Shown: one piece after another, positions 10,326-22,759 of the stretch
Numbering within the stretch: position 1 is the first letter of the stretch
How the letters are laid out: each line of letters opens with the position of its first letter
Assembly: GCA_039707465.1 (NCBI GenBank)
Contig: CM077644.1
Location: 200,295,962-200,359,961 of the forward strand
Reading direction: 5' to 3'
DNA from: Rhabdophis nuchalis
Taxonomy: Eukaryota > Chordata > Lepidosauria > Squamata > Natricidae
DNA length: 64,000 bases
Notes under the pieces: model-generated
What the model was told of the DNA's origin: nothing
The model's database searches: none
Seen by the model: the letters and a program-made list of their open reading frames with translations, nothing else
Program-made: the position numbers and the translations under genes

Positions 10326-13204
10326 AAACTTACACAATGAGATTGATTTGGTACGAAATTAAAGTCTCATACTCTCATGTCACTATTTCAGAGATCAAGG
10401 CTCAATAAAAATGAGAATCAACTTCAGTTGTTTCCAGCTGTAATTATTCATTTTAAAGCACCATTGCAGAAGTGTGCAATTAAGAAAATCGGTCTGAGCT
10501 TTCATATGTATTTTAATTTGTTGGCAAAAGACTTGATCACAGCTGCATATTGGGGATTATGTTTTCTATTCTTACACAGTTTCATAAATGTGAATCCAAT
10601 GTTACATACAGTATGTCTCTGCAGTGTCTTAATCTGAACTGCTAATTGTAAGAGGATATACAAAGAAAAAAATATGTTAAAAAAAAAGCATAGTTGAACC
10701 ACTGGGAATTATACCTTACCTTTCTTTTAAAGCTAGTTTATTTTACCGTGCTAAGTAATTCCTCATGTACCTCTCTCTGCTACAGCTTCAAAAATTTTTT
10801 GTTAAACTTTATTTGCAGCCCAGCTGCATTTTTCCATTGTTCAGCTGCTTCCTCTGAAAAAAGAACATGAGGGTGGGAAGCATTGATATCGGATGGTAGG
10901 GTAAGAATTTTCAAAGCTTTGTTTGAGACATCCATTAAACTTGCCCGAAGTACAGTAATTTCATTGTAGCTTCTGCAATGTTCATTTATTGTATGTGCAA
11001 ACACAATTGTGTGCATTCCCCCCCCCCCATATCGGTGGCCTTTGTTATGTGTTATTTTTGCTCCCCCTGTAGTATTCCTTAATAAATCAAAGGAAATCCT
11101 CATAACACTGGCGAATATAAACAACCAACATATAGATGGGCTGTATTTGCTTGAATTGCTTTAATTTGAGGTGACATAATAAAAAGTCTAAAAAACATTT
11201 CAGTTCAAAATGCATTTGAGTGGAAGCAAGTTCCCTTTAAAGCAATAGCCTGTCTCTCCCCCCTCCCCCACATACACACTTCAAGTTTATTGTGTTTGGG
11301 ATCAAGTTATAAGCAGAACTATTTTTCAAGCTTTTCTGTCAGCACAAGGCAATGCACGTTTTATATTTCTTCGGGAAAATCATTTGGGTCTCACACTAAT
11401 ACAAATAGCTCCCTGGTATTTGTCAAACCAGTCCCTCTTTTTCTGGCTTCAGCATGAGTTAGAGTAAATGATGGCACTACTTTCAGAGCCACATTAATTT
11501 TCAAGAATCAATTCCTTAAAGCAGGCACATCTTTTTTTCAAGCTCACTTAGAATTCTGAAAAAGAGGAGAAACTTCAAGGAGTGACTTGTTGAACACTGA
11601 ATACTTCTGAATCATTCCTGAACAGGTTGCCCACAAAATGTATCAACTTACTGAGCTTCTAAAAGTAATAAGATCTGTGAATTAGGATTTCTTCAGCCAG
11701 TCAAAACAGGTATTGGAATTCCTGGACATCTGGTCATAAATGAGCTAGGGGACTCCAGGCTGTATTTACCTGTTATATACAAAGCTTGGAAACAAAGAAA
11801 TGATGATCTGTTTTTACGTTGAACAATAAGATAATAGCTGAAAAGAATTCTTGAAAGAACCAGTTCTGGAAAGAATAACATCCAGAATCAGAAACAACAG
11901 AAAAGAGGCCAACAGATCAACATCAATTTATATTATGAAATAAGGTATTCACAGATGCAGAATTGGAAGAATTGCAAAGGTCCACCTGGGCAAGGAAATC
12001 AAAGTCTTGCCAGAAGTAACTCAAAGTGTAAAGGCAAAACAGGCAGAGTCAGCAGTAGGGAAATCTTACAGGCTAAACAGCTGGCTGATTGTATGACTAA
12101 CAATAGGAAAGATACAATGATATGAAGAAAGCTATCAATAGACTTTAGCACTTGTGTCAATCAGATTAGGCTGTTTTTATTTAAGATATGGATTACCAAA
12201 CTGAAACTCAGATTTTCCTTTTCATGGTTGCTGTTTTGGAGGCTTCCTAAACAATTCTCTCTCTCCCTCCCTCGCTCCTCTGTGTATGCGTGTGTGCACG
12301 TGCGCGCTGAACTTATGAGTGTACTTCCATTTATATGTCTTTGCTGGATAGATAGCAATATTCCACTGGTAAAAGCTAGAATGGAATGATTGCTTCTTGA
12401 GGAGCAGATCCAAAGGCACTTTGCAAATGGATAAAGTATTTCACTGAATGATTTGTGCAGCCTTTGTCTGAAAAAAGCATTATTTTCTGCTAAAGAAAAG
12501 GAGCTTCTCATTTAATGTATATTGCGGGCAGCATAAACTGCACACTAATGGGGAAGATAGACTATCAGGATATGGGTATTAAACAGGAAATCATTAGCAA
12601 CTAGTGCATAGCTCTTAATTACTGAAATCAGAAAATATAATCTATACTTTAGGTGCCTAAGGCATAAGACATCTGGAGGACAAGTCTATCTTTATACATT
12701 ATCTTCTTTGCTAATTAAGTTCCCTATCCCTTTATTATATCAGGTTTTCATTTCGATGCACACTTAGGAGACCAAATTTAGGTTCTTTATTCAAACTGAT
12801 TATCTTTAGGCCACTTACTATTTTTCATTTTACACAGGTAGTTATGAAGATAAAATGTAGGTAGGAGACTGTATCCATCCACTTAAATTTCTTAAAAGAA
12901 AGGCAGAGATAAATATAATTTGTTCTCAAGTGAACTAGTTGCCCATTTATCTTACAATATTTGATTAATCTTGTTATCACAGTAATACAATTTGAATTTC
13001 TTTCCATTTTATAATATTATGTTACACTATAAAATATTTTTTATTAAGATCAGGCACACAGTTTGTTCTTACTAGATGCTTCCTATATATTTAGAGTTAA
13101 GTTCTGGTCATTCAACTATTGAAATCAGTAAATCATCTCGGTATACTTTGATGAAAAGTGTTCCTTTGAAACTCCATTGATGTTATGATTCCATAACCTA
13201 AGAT
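10326..13204. other. AT-rich stretch, no gene recognised
   Basis: Apart from the unexplained 114-aa minus frame, I see only short frames and small homopolymer runs (C10 at 11020). Confidence 0.55.
10780..11124 (-). other. Open 114-aa frame of unknown status
   Basis: The minus-strand frame has a rather balanced composition, for example SDINASHPHVLFSEEAAEQW then KNAAGLQIKFNKKF. It is interrupted by a Gly run from a C10 tract. I do not recognise it, and there is no promoter or splice context. It may be a chance frame or a relic. Confidence 0.15.
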
Positions 13205-13395
13205 CCTGTTTGGTTTAGTGTTGAAGATGCTGGTTTAGAAAGCATGAGACTATGAATTCTCGGCCTCCCCTTAGGAATAATGGCTGGCTAGGTGACCTCT
13301 CTCAGCCCAACTCATCCCATAAGTAGTTGTGATGAAAATGGGAGGCAGGAGAATGTTTGCCGCCTTAAACTGTATGTATAAAAAGGTAGGCTAAC
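13205..13395 (+). mobile_element. tRNA-derived SINE, second family
   Basis: TTTGGTTTAGTGTTGAAGAT head, GAGACTATGAATTCTCGGCC, TCTCAGCCCAACTCATCCCA and a GCCGCCTTAAACTGTATGTA end. It is diverged but complete in layout. Confidence 0.6.
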
Positions 13396-14494
13396 AACCA
13401 CAACCTAGAGCTGGAAAAGAGATTCAAGAAGGACTAGTCTCTAGCAGCTATGTCCACTGACAGATTATGAACCTAAAAACTTGAGTAGAAGACTCTGAAG
13501 CTGACAATTGTTTGATTTGTGATAAACTATTCATGGAGATTATATACACTTATGCTTTTCTCCTAAAATTAGAAATGTAAGAGAGAACATTAGAAGTACT
13601 TTCTTGAAAAGAAAAGAAAGAACAGGCAGGCCAATCAGTTTCCTAGAATGTTGATTTATAAATGGAAAAGACAATTCATTCTTAGAAATGAATGAAGACA
13701 TATTGCAAAGATTTACGTTCTTTTTTTCTTTAGAAAAATTATTGTGCCAATTCTCGGAGAAACTAGGATTGACAATTGCATAGTCATGGTTGGTATTTTG
13801 ATATTTGTTTAAATCACTCCCTCTAGGTATACTTCAGACTAGGGTTCTGTATAGACAATTGTTTGAAAGGGTTATGTCTTGTGCCAGAGATCAAAGACAA
13901 AGAGCCTGTCTAATTCTATTTATATTCCTTTCAATTAGAATATCTATACATCCCCAAGGCAAATGGCTATACTTTTATGTTCAAGGAAGACTAGATCTAA
14001 AGCTACCGGAGTTGAGCTACATAAACCTGGATAACCTCTAGATTTTATTTTATATTTTATTCATTTCATTTGCCTGCCACCTGACTCTTAAGTACTAGGT
14101 GACAGCAAAGAGTTAGTTTTCTAAATTTGATGGTAGTGGCCATCCAGATCTTTGCAGCCCAAGATGCTTGTTTGGAATTACACTGTTTTCCATAGTAAAC
14201 ATGCCCAATACTGTTTCATTTCCATAAGAATATACCAAACCAAGGTCAGTCCAAACAGTTCACAAAACTTCTGCAATGAAATGTTTTGTGGCAAGTCTAA
14301 AACAACATGCATTTCCATTTCATCACATTCAGAGCAAATAATATAAAAGAAGGTTCAAAACAGTTTATACACAGTTTAGAAGGTAACTGTTCATCTGCTT
14401 ATGATTATGCATTGGCCTTCCTACTTCACACAATCTACTTCTTTGTAAAATAAAACAATATGGGATAGACATACCAACACTACATGTATTTGCA

Positions 14495-14720
14495 ATTGGT
14501 TAACCCATCACACTCAGTGGGTAATCCTTAATGGAACTACATCTACCTGGAGGGAAGCATTCAGTGGGGTACCACAAGGTTCGGAATTGGGCCCAGTATT
14601 CTTCCACTTCTGCATAAATAATCTATTGTAGACAAGGAGATAGAAGGGGACCTCATCAAATTTCCAAGCTGGTGTCAAGCTTCCAAGCAATATGTCCCCA
14701 TAAAGAATAGTGCAAGGCAT
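14495..14720 (+). mobile_element. CR1 LINE reverse transcriptase fragment
   Basis: A plus-strand reading gives ILNGTTSTWREAFSGVPQGS, then LGPVFFHFCINNLL, the CR1 palm motif. The fragment is short and has stops downstream. Confidence 0.65.
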
Positions 14721-16844
14721 CCATATTCCAACAAAGTATTTTTATTAGGAACATATCACATTGGCAAGATCTCGGTGTAATTCCGGCTCTGGCCAAATCC
14801 CGGAATTACACCCAGTAAAAAACAAAAGTTTGAAACTTCTCCCCCAGACTCACATTCTCCAATCAGCTCACAGACCATCTGTCCAGTGACTCCAAATTCC
14901 ATCTTCAACCATCTGCAGGGACATCCTGTTTCCCCAGGAAAGAATGTCACCTAGACATAACAAACCCCTTTATTTCTACTACCCTTCTTCCTGCTACCAG
15001 AATAGTGGTGAGTCTGAAACACCTTTCAGCCCCTTACAGAATATTAAAGAAAGTTTATGAAAGAATAAGAATTGACTACAGTAACACATGGTTACACATA
15101 TGACAGCTTCAGGGTCGACAGCTGGTGAGAATACCTAATACTTTAAAACTTAAGATGTTCCAAAGATGTTTTTTAGAAAGAGAACAGCTGCCATCACACT
15201 GAAGAATAGGATTCTACAGGCTGTGTAAGTACAGGATGATTTGCCTTAGAGGCTGCAAGCTACAGGCAGTTGTGATGAGGGACAGGATATTGACAAGGAC
15301 CAAAACAGCAATCTGTGGACATGATAGTCTGTTCAAGAGAAATATGCTACCTTCCAAGGATTCACATTTATGTGACAGAAAAACCCCTAAGACCTTTTAA
15401 GATCATTGACAAACATTCCTTTCTACAGATCCACATGGAAATAAATGACACAGAGAGACATTGTGTTAAAAACATTACAAGTGACAATGAAGCATTGAGC
15501 AAAAGGGGGAAGGAGCTGGGAGTACAAGTGGCATTTTCTTTACTCCCTGAGCTCATGAACTGAGAGAAATACTGGAAGCAAACAAATGTATACACAGATG
15601 GTACCAATGGAAAGAATTTGGACTCTGTTTATGGGACATATTTGTGATGAGAAATTCCTGGCAAGAAATGGGCTGCATGAAGTGGGGATAGTATGTTTGG
15701 AAGACACCTTGAAAACTTAATGCAGAGGGCTTTAAACAGGGGAAGAGCCTCCAGAAAAGTCACTTCAAATACTACAAAGATGACAGGAAACGATACACAG
15801 AATATGGAGATGTCCAATAACAAGCATGAATAACCAAAAGTAATATATCAAATTATATGTTTTCATCACCTGTATAGAAATGCATGGATGATAGGAAACA
15901 AATGGAAAGAACTAGATCTCTTAGTATAGGAAGCTGGAAATGATTTAGTAGGCATTACAGAAATGCAATGAAATAAAATTCTTGAATGGTTTACGAGAAT
16001 CAAAAATTACAACTTGAAAAAAAATAGACCAGACAAAAAGTGAATAAAGAGTAAGGGAAGGAAATGCATGACAAAATCCAGGAATCCGAACACAAGGATC
16101 CAATTAAAAATATTTTTAAAAAATACAAAGAAAAGGAAATAGACTGCCAAGACAGGCAGAACTGAATAATACCTTACTGGACAAGATTCTAGAACCTTTT
16201 GGAATGACCAGTATGGTAATGTAAGACTATCAAGATAAGCTATTAGAATTTTGCAAGCCTGTCTCTTACCTTTCCTCTCTTTTATACTCCAGTGAATCAG
16301 GAAATAGACAGTCTGAATACTTACCTAATACTTTCCCCTTTTTTCTGCTTTAAATCATGTTTTTATACCTGTTGTTGTTAAGAGCTTCTGAAATTTCTCC
16401 AAGACTGCTTAATACTGAATATCAAAGCCCCTTATCACAAACTTCAAAGTAGCAAAGATGATTGAGGCTGCATTCCCTTGACTTGTTGATATGCCAGCCA
16501 ACAATTTTACTCCATGTGAAAAGAGATTAAAAGTTGGCTTTTATGGAATGTTTACTCAATTTAAGAGATCACCTAAACGTTTCAAACATGTAAGAAGTTT
16601 GCTTTGATATGAAATTCTTGTACATAACTCATTTTAAACCATTTGCATATTTTACACAAATATAATTTCTATCATTTGTGTAATGATGTTACACTTGTGT
16701 AATGACATTGCTTAGATGTATTCTCTAATTTAACAGACAGTTGGGAATAGCACATTAATTTTCTTTAAGTGAATTGAGATTTCACTTGCATTTATTTCTA
16801 AAGTACTACACACCTTTGTTGATATTTAACAGATTTAACGGATT

Positions 16845-16930
16845 AACAGTGTCATCTAGTCCAATCCCCTGCCTAAGCAGGAGACCCTATATCTGCCTCT
16901 ATCTAGGATTGAACTCAAAATTTCCTGGTT
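16845..16930 (-). mobile_element. CR1 LINE 3' UTR fragment, antisense
   Basis: TCATCTAGTCCAATCCCCTG is the reverse complement of the common CR1 tail (GGGTTGGACTAGA). It is short and old. Confidence 0.55.
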
Positions 16931-17367
16931 GATAAATTTGTACATGTTTTGAATAAATTAAATTTTAACTTAGACTTGTATCTGGATTATTTTCTGAAAT
17001 ATAAAATATTCCAGGGTTCATCAATAATGTGATGAATTACAACCTAATACTATATTTAGTATTAGGTATTATGACTACTAAAGTTTGAAACTGTATTTTC
17101 CTGCAGTTAAAGAAAACCAAAAACACTAATGAATGTCTGAATAAGTGGTATTAACATATTGAAAATTTTCTATCTTTTTTAAAGAAGTCTTGCAATCCAT
17201 CAGACTTATATGAATTACTGCAATAAAGAGTAACAATTTCACTGTAGGTAATTTTCAGACTTTATTTGGATATCTAGCAAATGTGGATATTCCAATAAAG
17301 TTTCGACTTAAGAAATGTTTAACATTACAGAACTGAAATGATTATTTGAATAATGGGCAAAATAAAT

Positions 17368-17397
17368 TTATATCTACCTACCTACCTACCTACCTTC
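17368..17397. repeat. (CTAC)n short microsatellite
   Basis: About six CTAC units in AT-rich sequence. Confidence 0.8.
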
Positions 17398-18554
17398 TTC
17401 TAAATCAAAAGTAGTGTACAGTAATATTATTTTCCTAATTCTTCTAAGAATTCTACTGTTGAATTTTATTGTTAATGAAAATGGGAAACGAAGTATGTCT
17501 TATTCCACACTTTTAAGAATTAAATATTGTGCATATTGTATATACACCATTAGTGGTAATCTGTTCCTTAGATCAGAAGCAAAATGATCATTAAGGGATC
17601 CATGTGACTGAGAAATGCTCAAAGATGAAGGTTGCTGCTGTCTCATTTGGATAAAATTTGCTTGGCAAAACCACTTTTATTGTCACTCTGGCGTGCACTA
17701 TCAGAAGCAAAAATTTGGTTACAACTTTGCACATTAGTTGGATTTTCTTTTAAATTACCATTGCATTTGCATAGGGTCACTAAATGAGGTAGCCACTAAA
17801 CAAGGAATAGCTGAATGTGTGTCTGTGTGTAAAAAAACTTCAGTGTGTTTAATTTCTGAATAATTAGATTCCCATACATTTTCATATAACAAGATGAGCC
17901 ATTAGTACATGAGAAATTCAGTTATATTGTATCGGGCTATTACATAAAATTATTTGATATATCTCCAGTTATTATAATGATGGAATTTCTTCAACATCTT
18001 CCATGAAAATTTGCACATAGAAAAATGCTGATAAGATGCCTTAGCAATTCTGCACATCTTACATTAAAATAATATCAATGTCCTTTTCCAACTAGCTTAT
18101 GGAATTTGAAATTAGGCATAGTATAAACAAAAGTTTATACTTGCTGAAAAGGTGGTTTCAAACTCAGCTAACAGAAGATCAGTTTGATTATTGCAAACAA
18201 TTTTTCTTTCATCCAAATCACAACATATAGCACCAACAGATTCAAAGAACAAGGAATGAATGTTAGGAATACTGTAAACATTTATTTACATCATTCACAC
18301 AGAGCTTCAGTATACATCTAATTTACTATGAACATACATCCTTCTGACACATGGTTAGATTTGGCTAGCTGCAAGGAATTCAAACAAATAAATTACCACA
18401 GTTTACATAAAAAAAAATTTGGCCCACAAAAGAATTTCAAAAAAAGATCACAAATTAATATAAGCAGAAAATACCCTGTTGAAAATAGATTAGAAATTTA
18501 GTGCGCTATTTCCATAGGCTTTGACCTTACAATATTTCTGTATATACAAAAGGT

Positions 18555-18699
18555 ACAGTAAAATGTTAGTATTTATTGCAACAAAGATGTCATAATACAT
18601 TTCATATCCTCAACTCTGATATTGGCTTCACATTCCTTCCAAACAAGCTTCTTTTGTTGCTCCACAACTGAAATATTTTCCCACAAGGCACATACTTAT
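18555..18699 (-). CDS. FAM174A: FAM174A terminal exon: last base, stop codon and 3' UTR
   Basis: A pyrimidine-rich tract ending TTTCTTTATAG runs into ATAAGTATGTG. The first base at 18699 completes the split Arg codon (AG|A), and TAA at 18698-18696 is the stop, so only four coding bases lie here and the protein ends NHPRR as expected for the family. The remainder is 3' UTR. AATAAA lies about 120 bases downstream. The 3' end at about 18555 is inferred from that signal; a longer UTR reaching lower coordinates is possible, since further AATAAA-like sites exist near 18280. Confidence 0.8.
18572..18577 (-). terminator. Candidate poly(A) signal of FAM174A
   Basis: The plus strand reads TTTATT, that is AATAAA on the gene strand, 119 bases past the stop codon. 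The downstream sequence is T/G-rich (TTTTGTATATAC). It is the first canonical signal in the terminal exon. Alternative downstream signals cannot be excluded. Confidence 0.6.
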
Positions 18700-21600
18700 C
18701 TATAAAGAAAAAGAAAAAAATAAGCAAAACCTGCTCACCCAAATTAACAGTGTTACATATTTTTCAATTCATATTTACAAAAGCAGGATCTTATATTATC
18801 CAATGTGTTATAGTAGTACATACTACATCTTAGCCCAGTGGTGGGCAAACTTATTAGTCAAGAGAGCCAAATATCAACAGTACGACGATTGAAATTTCTT
18901 TTGAGAGCCAAAAGGTGTGGCCTGTTTTGTGTGAGTGGCTCAGCGGTCATGTGACCGGGTGGGCGTGGCCAACTTGGAAAATGTGGTGAAACTCACTTAA
19001 CGACGGTCCTACTTAGCAACCAAAATTCTTTCTTTCTTTCTCTCTTTCTTTCTTTCTCACTTTCTTTTTCTTTCTATTTTTCTTTCTCTTTTTCTTTTTG
19101 TCTGTCTATCTTTCTTTATCTGTCTCTCCTCCCTCCACCCATCTGTCATTCTGTGTGTGTGTGTGTGTGTGTGTGTGTCTCTCTCTCTCTCTCTGATTCC
19201 CTCTCTCCCTCCCTCTCTCTCTGTGTCTCTCTCTGTCTCTCCCTCCCTCCCTCTCTGTCTCTCTCTGTATGTCAGTCTCCCCCCCTCTCTCCCTCCCTCC
19301 CCCCCCTGGAAGCAGTGGAAAGCCTGGCACGCCGGCCGGGGAGGCCACGGCTGCCCCCTCCCGCAGCGAGCGGGCGGGGGAGAACCCGAGGCCATCCAAG
19401 CACCGCAGAGGCTGTCCCGGACGGCTCCGGCCCAGCTGCAGACCCTGACACTCCCTCCGCCCGTTCGCTCGCTCGCTCGCTCCAGTGGGAGGCAGCCGGA
19501 GCCCCCCCAGCCGACATGCCGGGCCCTCCGCTGCCTCCGGGGGGGGGGGGGAGGGAAAGGACAGAGGAAGAGCCGCAGCCGAGGGGCCAAAGAGCCGCTC
19601 GTGGCTCGCAAGCCGCGGTTTGCCGACCACTGTCTTAGCCAGATTCGTTTGAAACCAATCTTGCTTATTGTTTCATAAATCACGATTTGAACTCGTCCAA
19701 AGGAGATCAGTGTTCTTTTGCCATGCCTAGTTTGATCTGCATTCCTATTCAGTTTCTCATAGTGATAATTTTGATAGGTTGAGCTACTTTTTCTTTTTAT
19801 AAAGACAGATGCAAACAACAAAGCAGAGTTTCTTTCCTTCTGCTACTTATCACTTTCTTGCTGTCATCTCCCATTAGTGATCTGATCATTTCGTTGACTT
19901 TTTTTTTGTTCCTTACATATTGAAACATTTTTGGGAGGCGTTTTTGGCATTTGTTGCATACCTTAATTCATTCTGAGCCATGGCCTTCTTGAATCCATCG
20001 TTGCAGATTCTGGCTATTTGGTGGTATTCTGTTCTAGTTACGACTCCTTTCTATTTTTTATACTTTCCTTTCCGTTTATCGGAAATATCTTTGTGCAATC
20101 ATGCTGGTTTCATCTGGAATCTTGTTTTTCTTTTTCTGTGGCATTGTTTTTATTTGAGCCTTTGTTATCTTGTTTTCAGAGTTTCGCAAGCATCCTGTTT
20201 TTCTTTCTAGGATTTCCATTCATGGAATCCTGCCTAATTTTTCTCATAATTTATTGAAGTCAATTCTCGTTAAAACACTAGTCTGTTTGAGTAGCATCCA
20301 TCAAATATCCCTTGCAACTCCTACTCTGCTTCAGATATTCCATGTAAGTTCTGACTAAAAACAGTATGTCTGCAAAGCACATATTGGTTTTTAAAGAATA
20401 CAGATTTTTGTTCTACTGAGAAAATAACTTGCCTTTTATAAAAAGCATTAATATTTAAGCTTATAGTATTGATTTTTATGTACAAGATACAAGAAAGCTA
20501 CTGAAACATGAATAAAAAAGGCAGAATACCATGGGAGATATTATCTATATTTCAAAACCAGATTGCTTCAAGTGAAAACCAAAGCTGCAATAAGCAGACA
20601 GTCTATGCTACCTGGGAGACTGCTGCTCTTAATATTTTCAAAATAGATTACTACCAAGAATAGAACACAAGACAGAAGGCTTATTTAATTAAACATCATT
20701 ATCATTTCTGGAACACAGTTTTAAGAAAACACAACGTGCAATAGTATAATAGCCACCCTCCTCAGCAAATACAAACATTAGAAATAATCAAATACCTAAA
20801 ATATTAACATGTATTACTAACTACAATGATAAGTTTGGAATATTGCTATCTAATTAAAAAGCTATGCACTTCTTATTCTCACTCATATGGTTACATATAA
20901 TTGTTTGATTCAGTTATAATGTACAGTTCCAATTACAAAACCTTCAGAAACTGCACAACGCTGCTCCAATAACCATATCCTCTAATCAAAGAGGAATATT
21001 TGTAACTACATAGTAATATACGCTTGTATAAAATATCTACTTTATAAACACATTCTGCTTGGTTTTCAAATGTGTCTTTATAATCCCTTCGGTCCTATTA
21101 TTTTACTTCCTGAAATAAAGATACTAACCTTCGAGGATGATTGGCATCAAACAATGTGTTATCATCATCATCATCATCTTGCTCTAAAGGTGTCAGCTCT
21201 GTGTTTTCTATGTTTGTGTCCAGAACACCGTATTTCCGTGTCTTCCTGTTTCTTCGTCTAAGTCTAATACAAAAGTTACAATGTGCAAATCAGGGCTGAG
21301 GAAGACTAATATAAGCAGAATTAGATTTGAACTTTCAGTGTACAAAATGAAAATGAAACATCTGAGTCAATATACATTTAAAGAAAGTTTGTATTCTAGG
21401 TTAATCAACAATGAAATAATCCCCTCCCCTTCCCGAATGTTAGTATTTGTCCCATGCAAATACAAAAATATTAAACTAATTAAACTTTAAATATATTCTA
21501 CAATGTAGAGCAATGATAGTCAACCTGGTCCCTACTGCTCACTAGTGGGCGTTCCAGCTTTCATGGTGGGTGGTAGGGGTTTTGTCCGATACTAAAGCAC

Positions 21601-22721
21601 TTTCCTTTTTTAATTTGACTTTCCTACTTTATAAATCACCATTACTGTGGAACTGGTGGGTGGTTAGAAAATTTTACTACTAACAGACATACAAAAGTGG
21701 GCGGTAGGTATAAAAAGATTGACTACCCCTGATGTAGCGCATTAAGAAATTGTGTAGAGATAAAAAACATATATACAGATAAATTTGTGAAGTATCAAGC
21801 ACCCTACACAATGAATTTTAGTGGTCCACTCTTACCACCAGTTATATTCCCTTAAAGTTTCATTTTTAACTACTTATTTTACTTCAAAAGTATTAAATAT
21901 GAAGGTGAAACACTTACAATCAAATTAATATTTATTTGGCCTATTTATATTAACTGCTCTCTATAGTTATCAGAATGCCAAACTAAACAGGAAAATAAGG
22001 TGTATTTGAATAAGTTATAAATATTGTAGAATAAAAAGAAATCACCTTCAGCAGGGAAGGTGACATTGCAAGATAAACAGTGAGTCAATTGCAGGTTTAC
22101 AGCATGAATTTCGGGTTAAAGCAATAGTTGTACTCACTGAATGTTTCATTGCACTTTATTTGTCCAAAATCACTCTCAGAAGATGTTGTTTATACTGGCT
22201 TGTTGGCCTTTAATTACAATGGTGTCAGTAAGTCTGAGAAAGGGCTGCAATGATGTTGAACAAGAAAATGAAATCCCATGCACAAACTTCTATTTGTCTG
22301 CATAATAATGGATTCAACTTGGACTGCTTTATAGTATACAGGGGACTGGGGAGTTCTTACAATGGCTCTCTTACTGCAGCCAACATTACTCTCCCTGCTT
22401 GCATTTTTAATAGTTTTTAGTGATGAAGTTTTTATATATTTATTGGATTTTTAATTATTGTGTACTGTCTATTGTGTACATTCTTACAAGATGGATGGCA
22501 ATATAAGTATAATCTTTATTGTCATTGTACTTAAATACAACGAAATTGGTTTTAACCTCACTGGTGCAAAATTATAGCAGAAACGAAAAAAGAAAGAAAA
22601 AGAAAAAAACTAGCATGTGCATGGAGTGCTTGTGGTTGTATTTAAAAGTCTGACAGCCCAAGGGTAGAAACTATTCTTAAATCTATTTATAAATATGATG
22701 TATGTATGTATGTGTGTGTGT

Positions 22722-22759
<38 letters not shown>

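Larger units (their letters stand above)
14721..18554. other. AT-rich stretch downstream of FAM174A
   Basis: It contains an 11-bp inverted pair TGTAATTCCGG/CCGGAATTACA near 14776-14812, a CR1 scrap at 16845 and a short CTAC repeat. The part from 18270 to 18554 may be extended FAM174A 3' UTR. No other gene is seen. Confidence 0.5.

Noticed and set aside
19057..19821. 254-aa minus-strand frame and several overlapping frames (19106-19678)
   Set aside because: They translate the pyrimidine array and GC-rich block of a hAT element; compositional runs of Arg/Glu or Ser/Leu and no domain.
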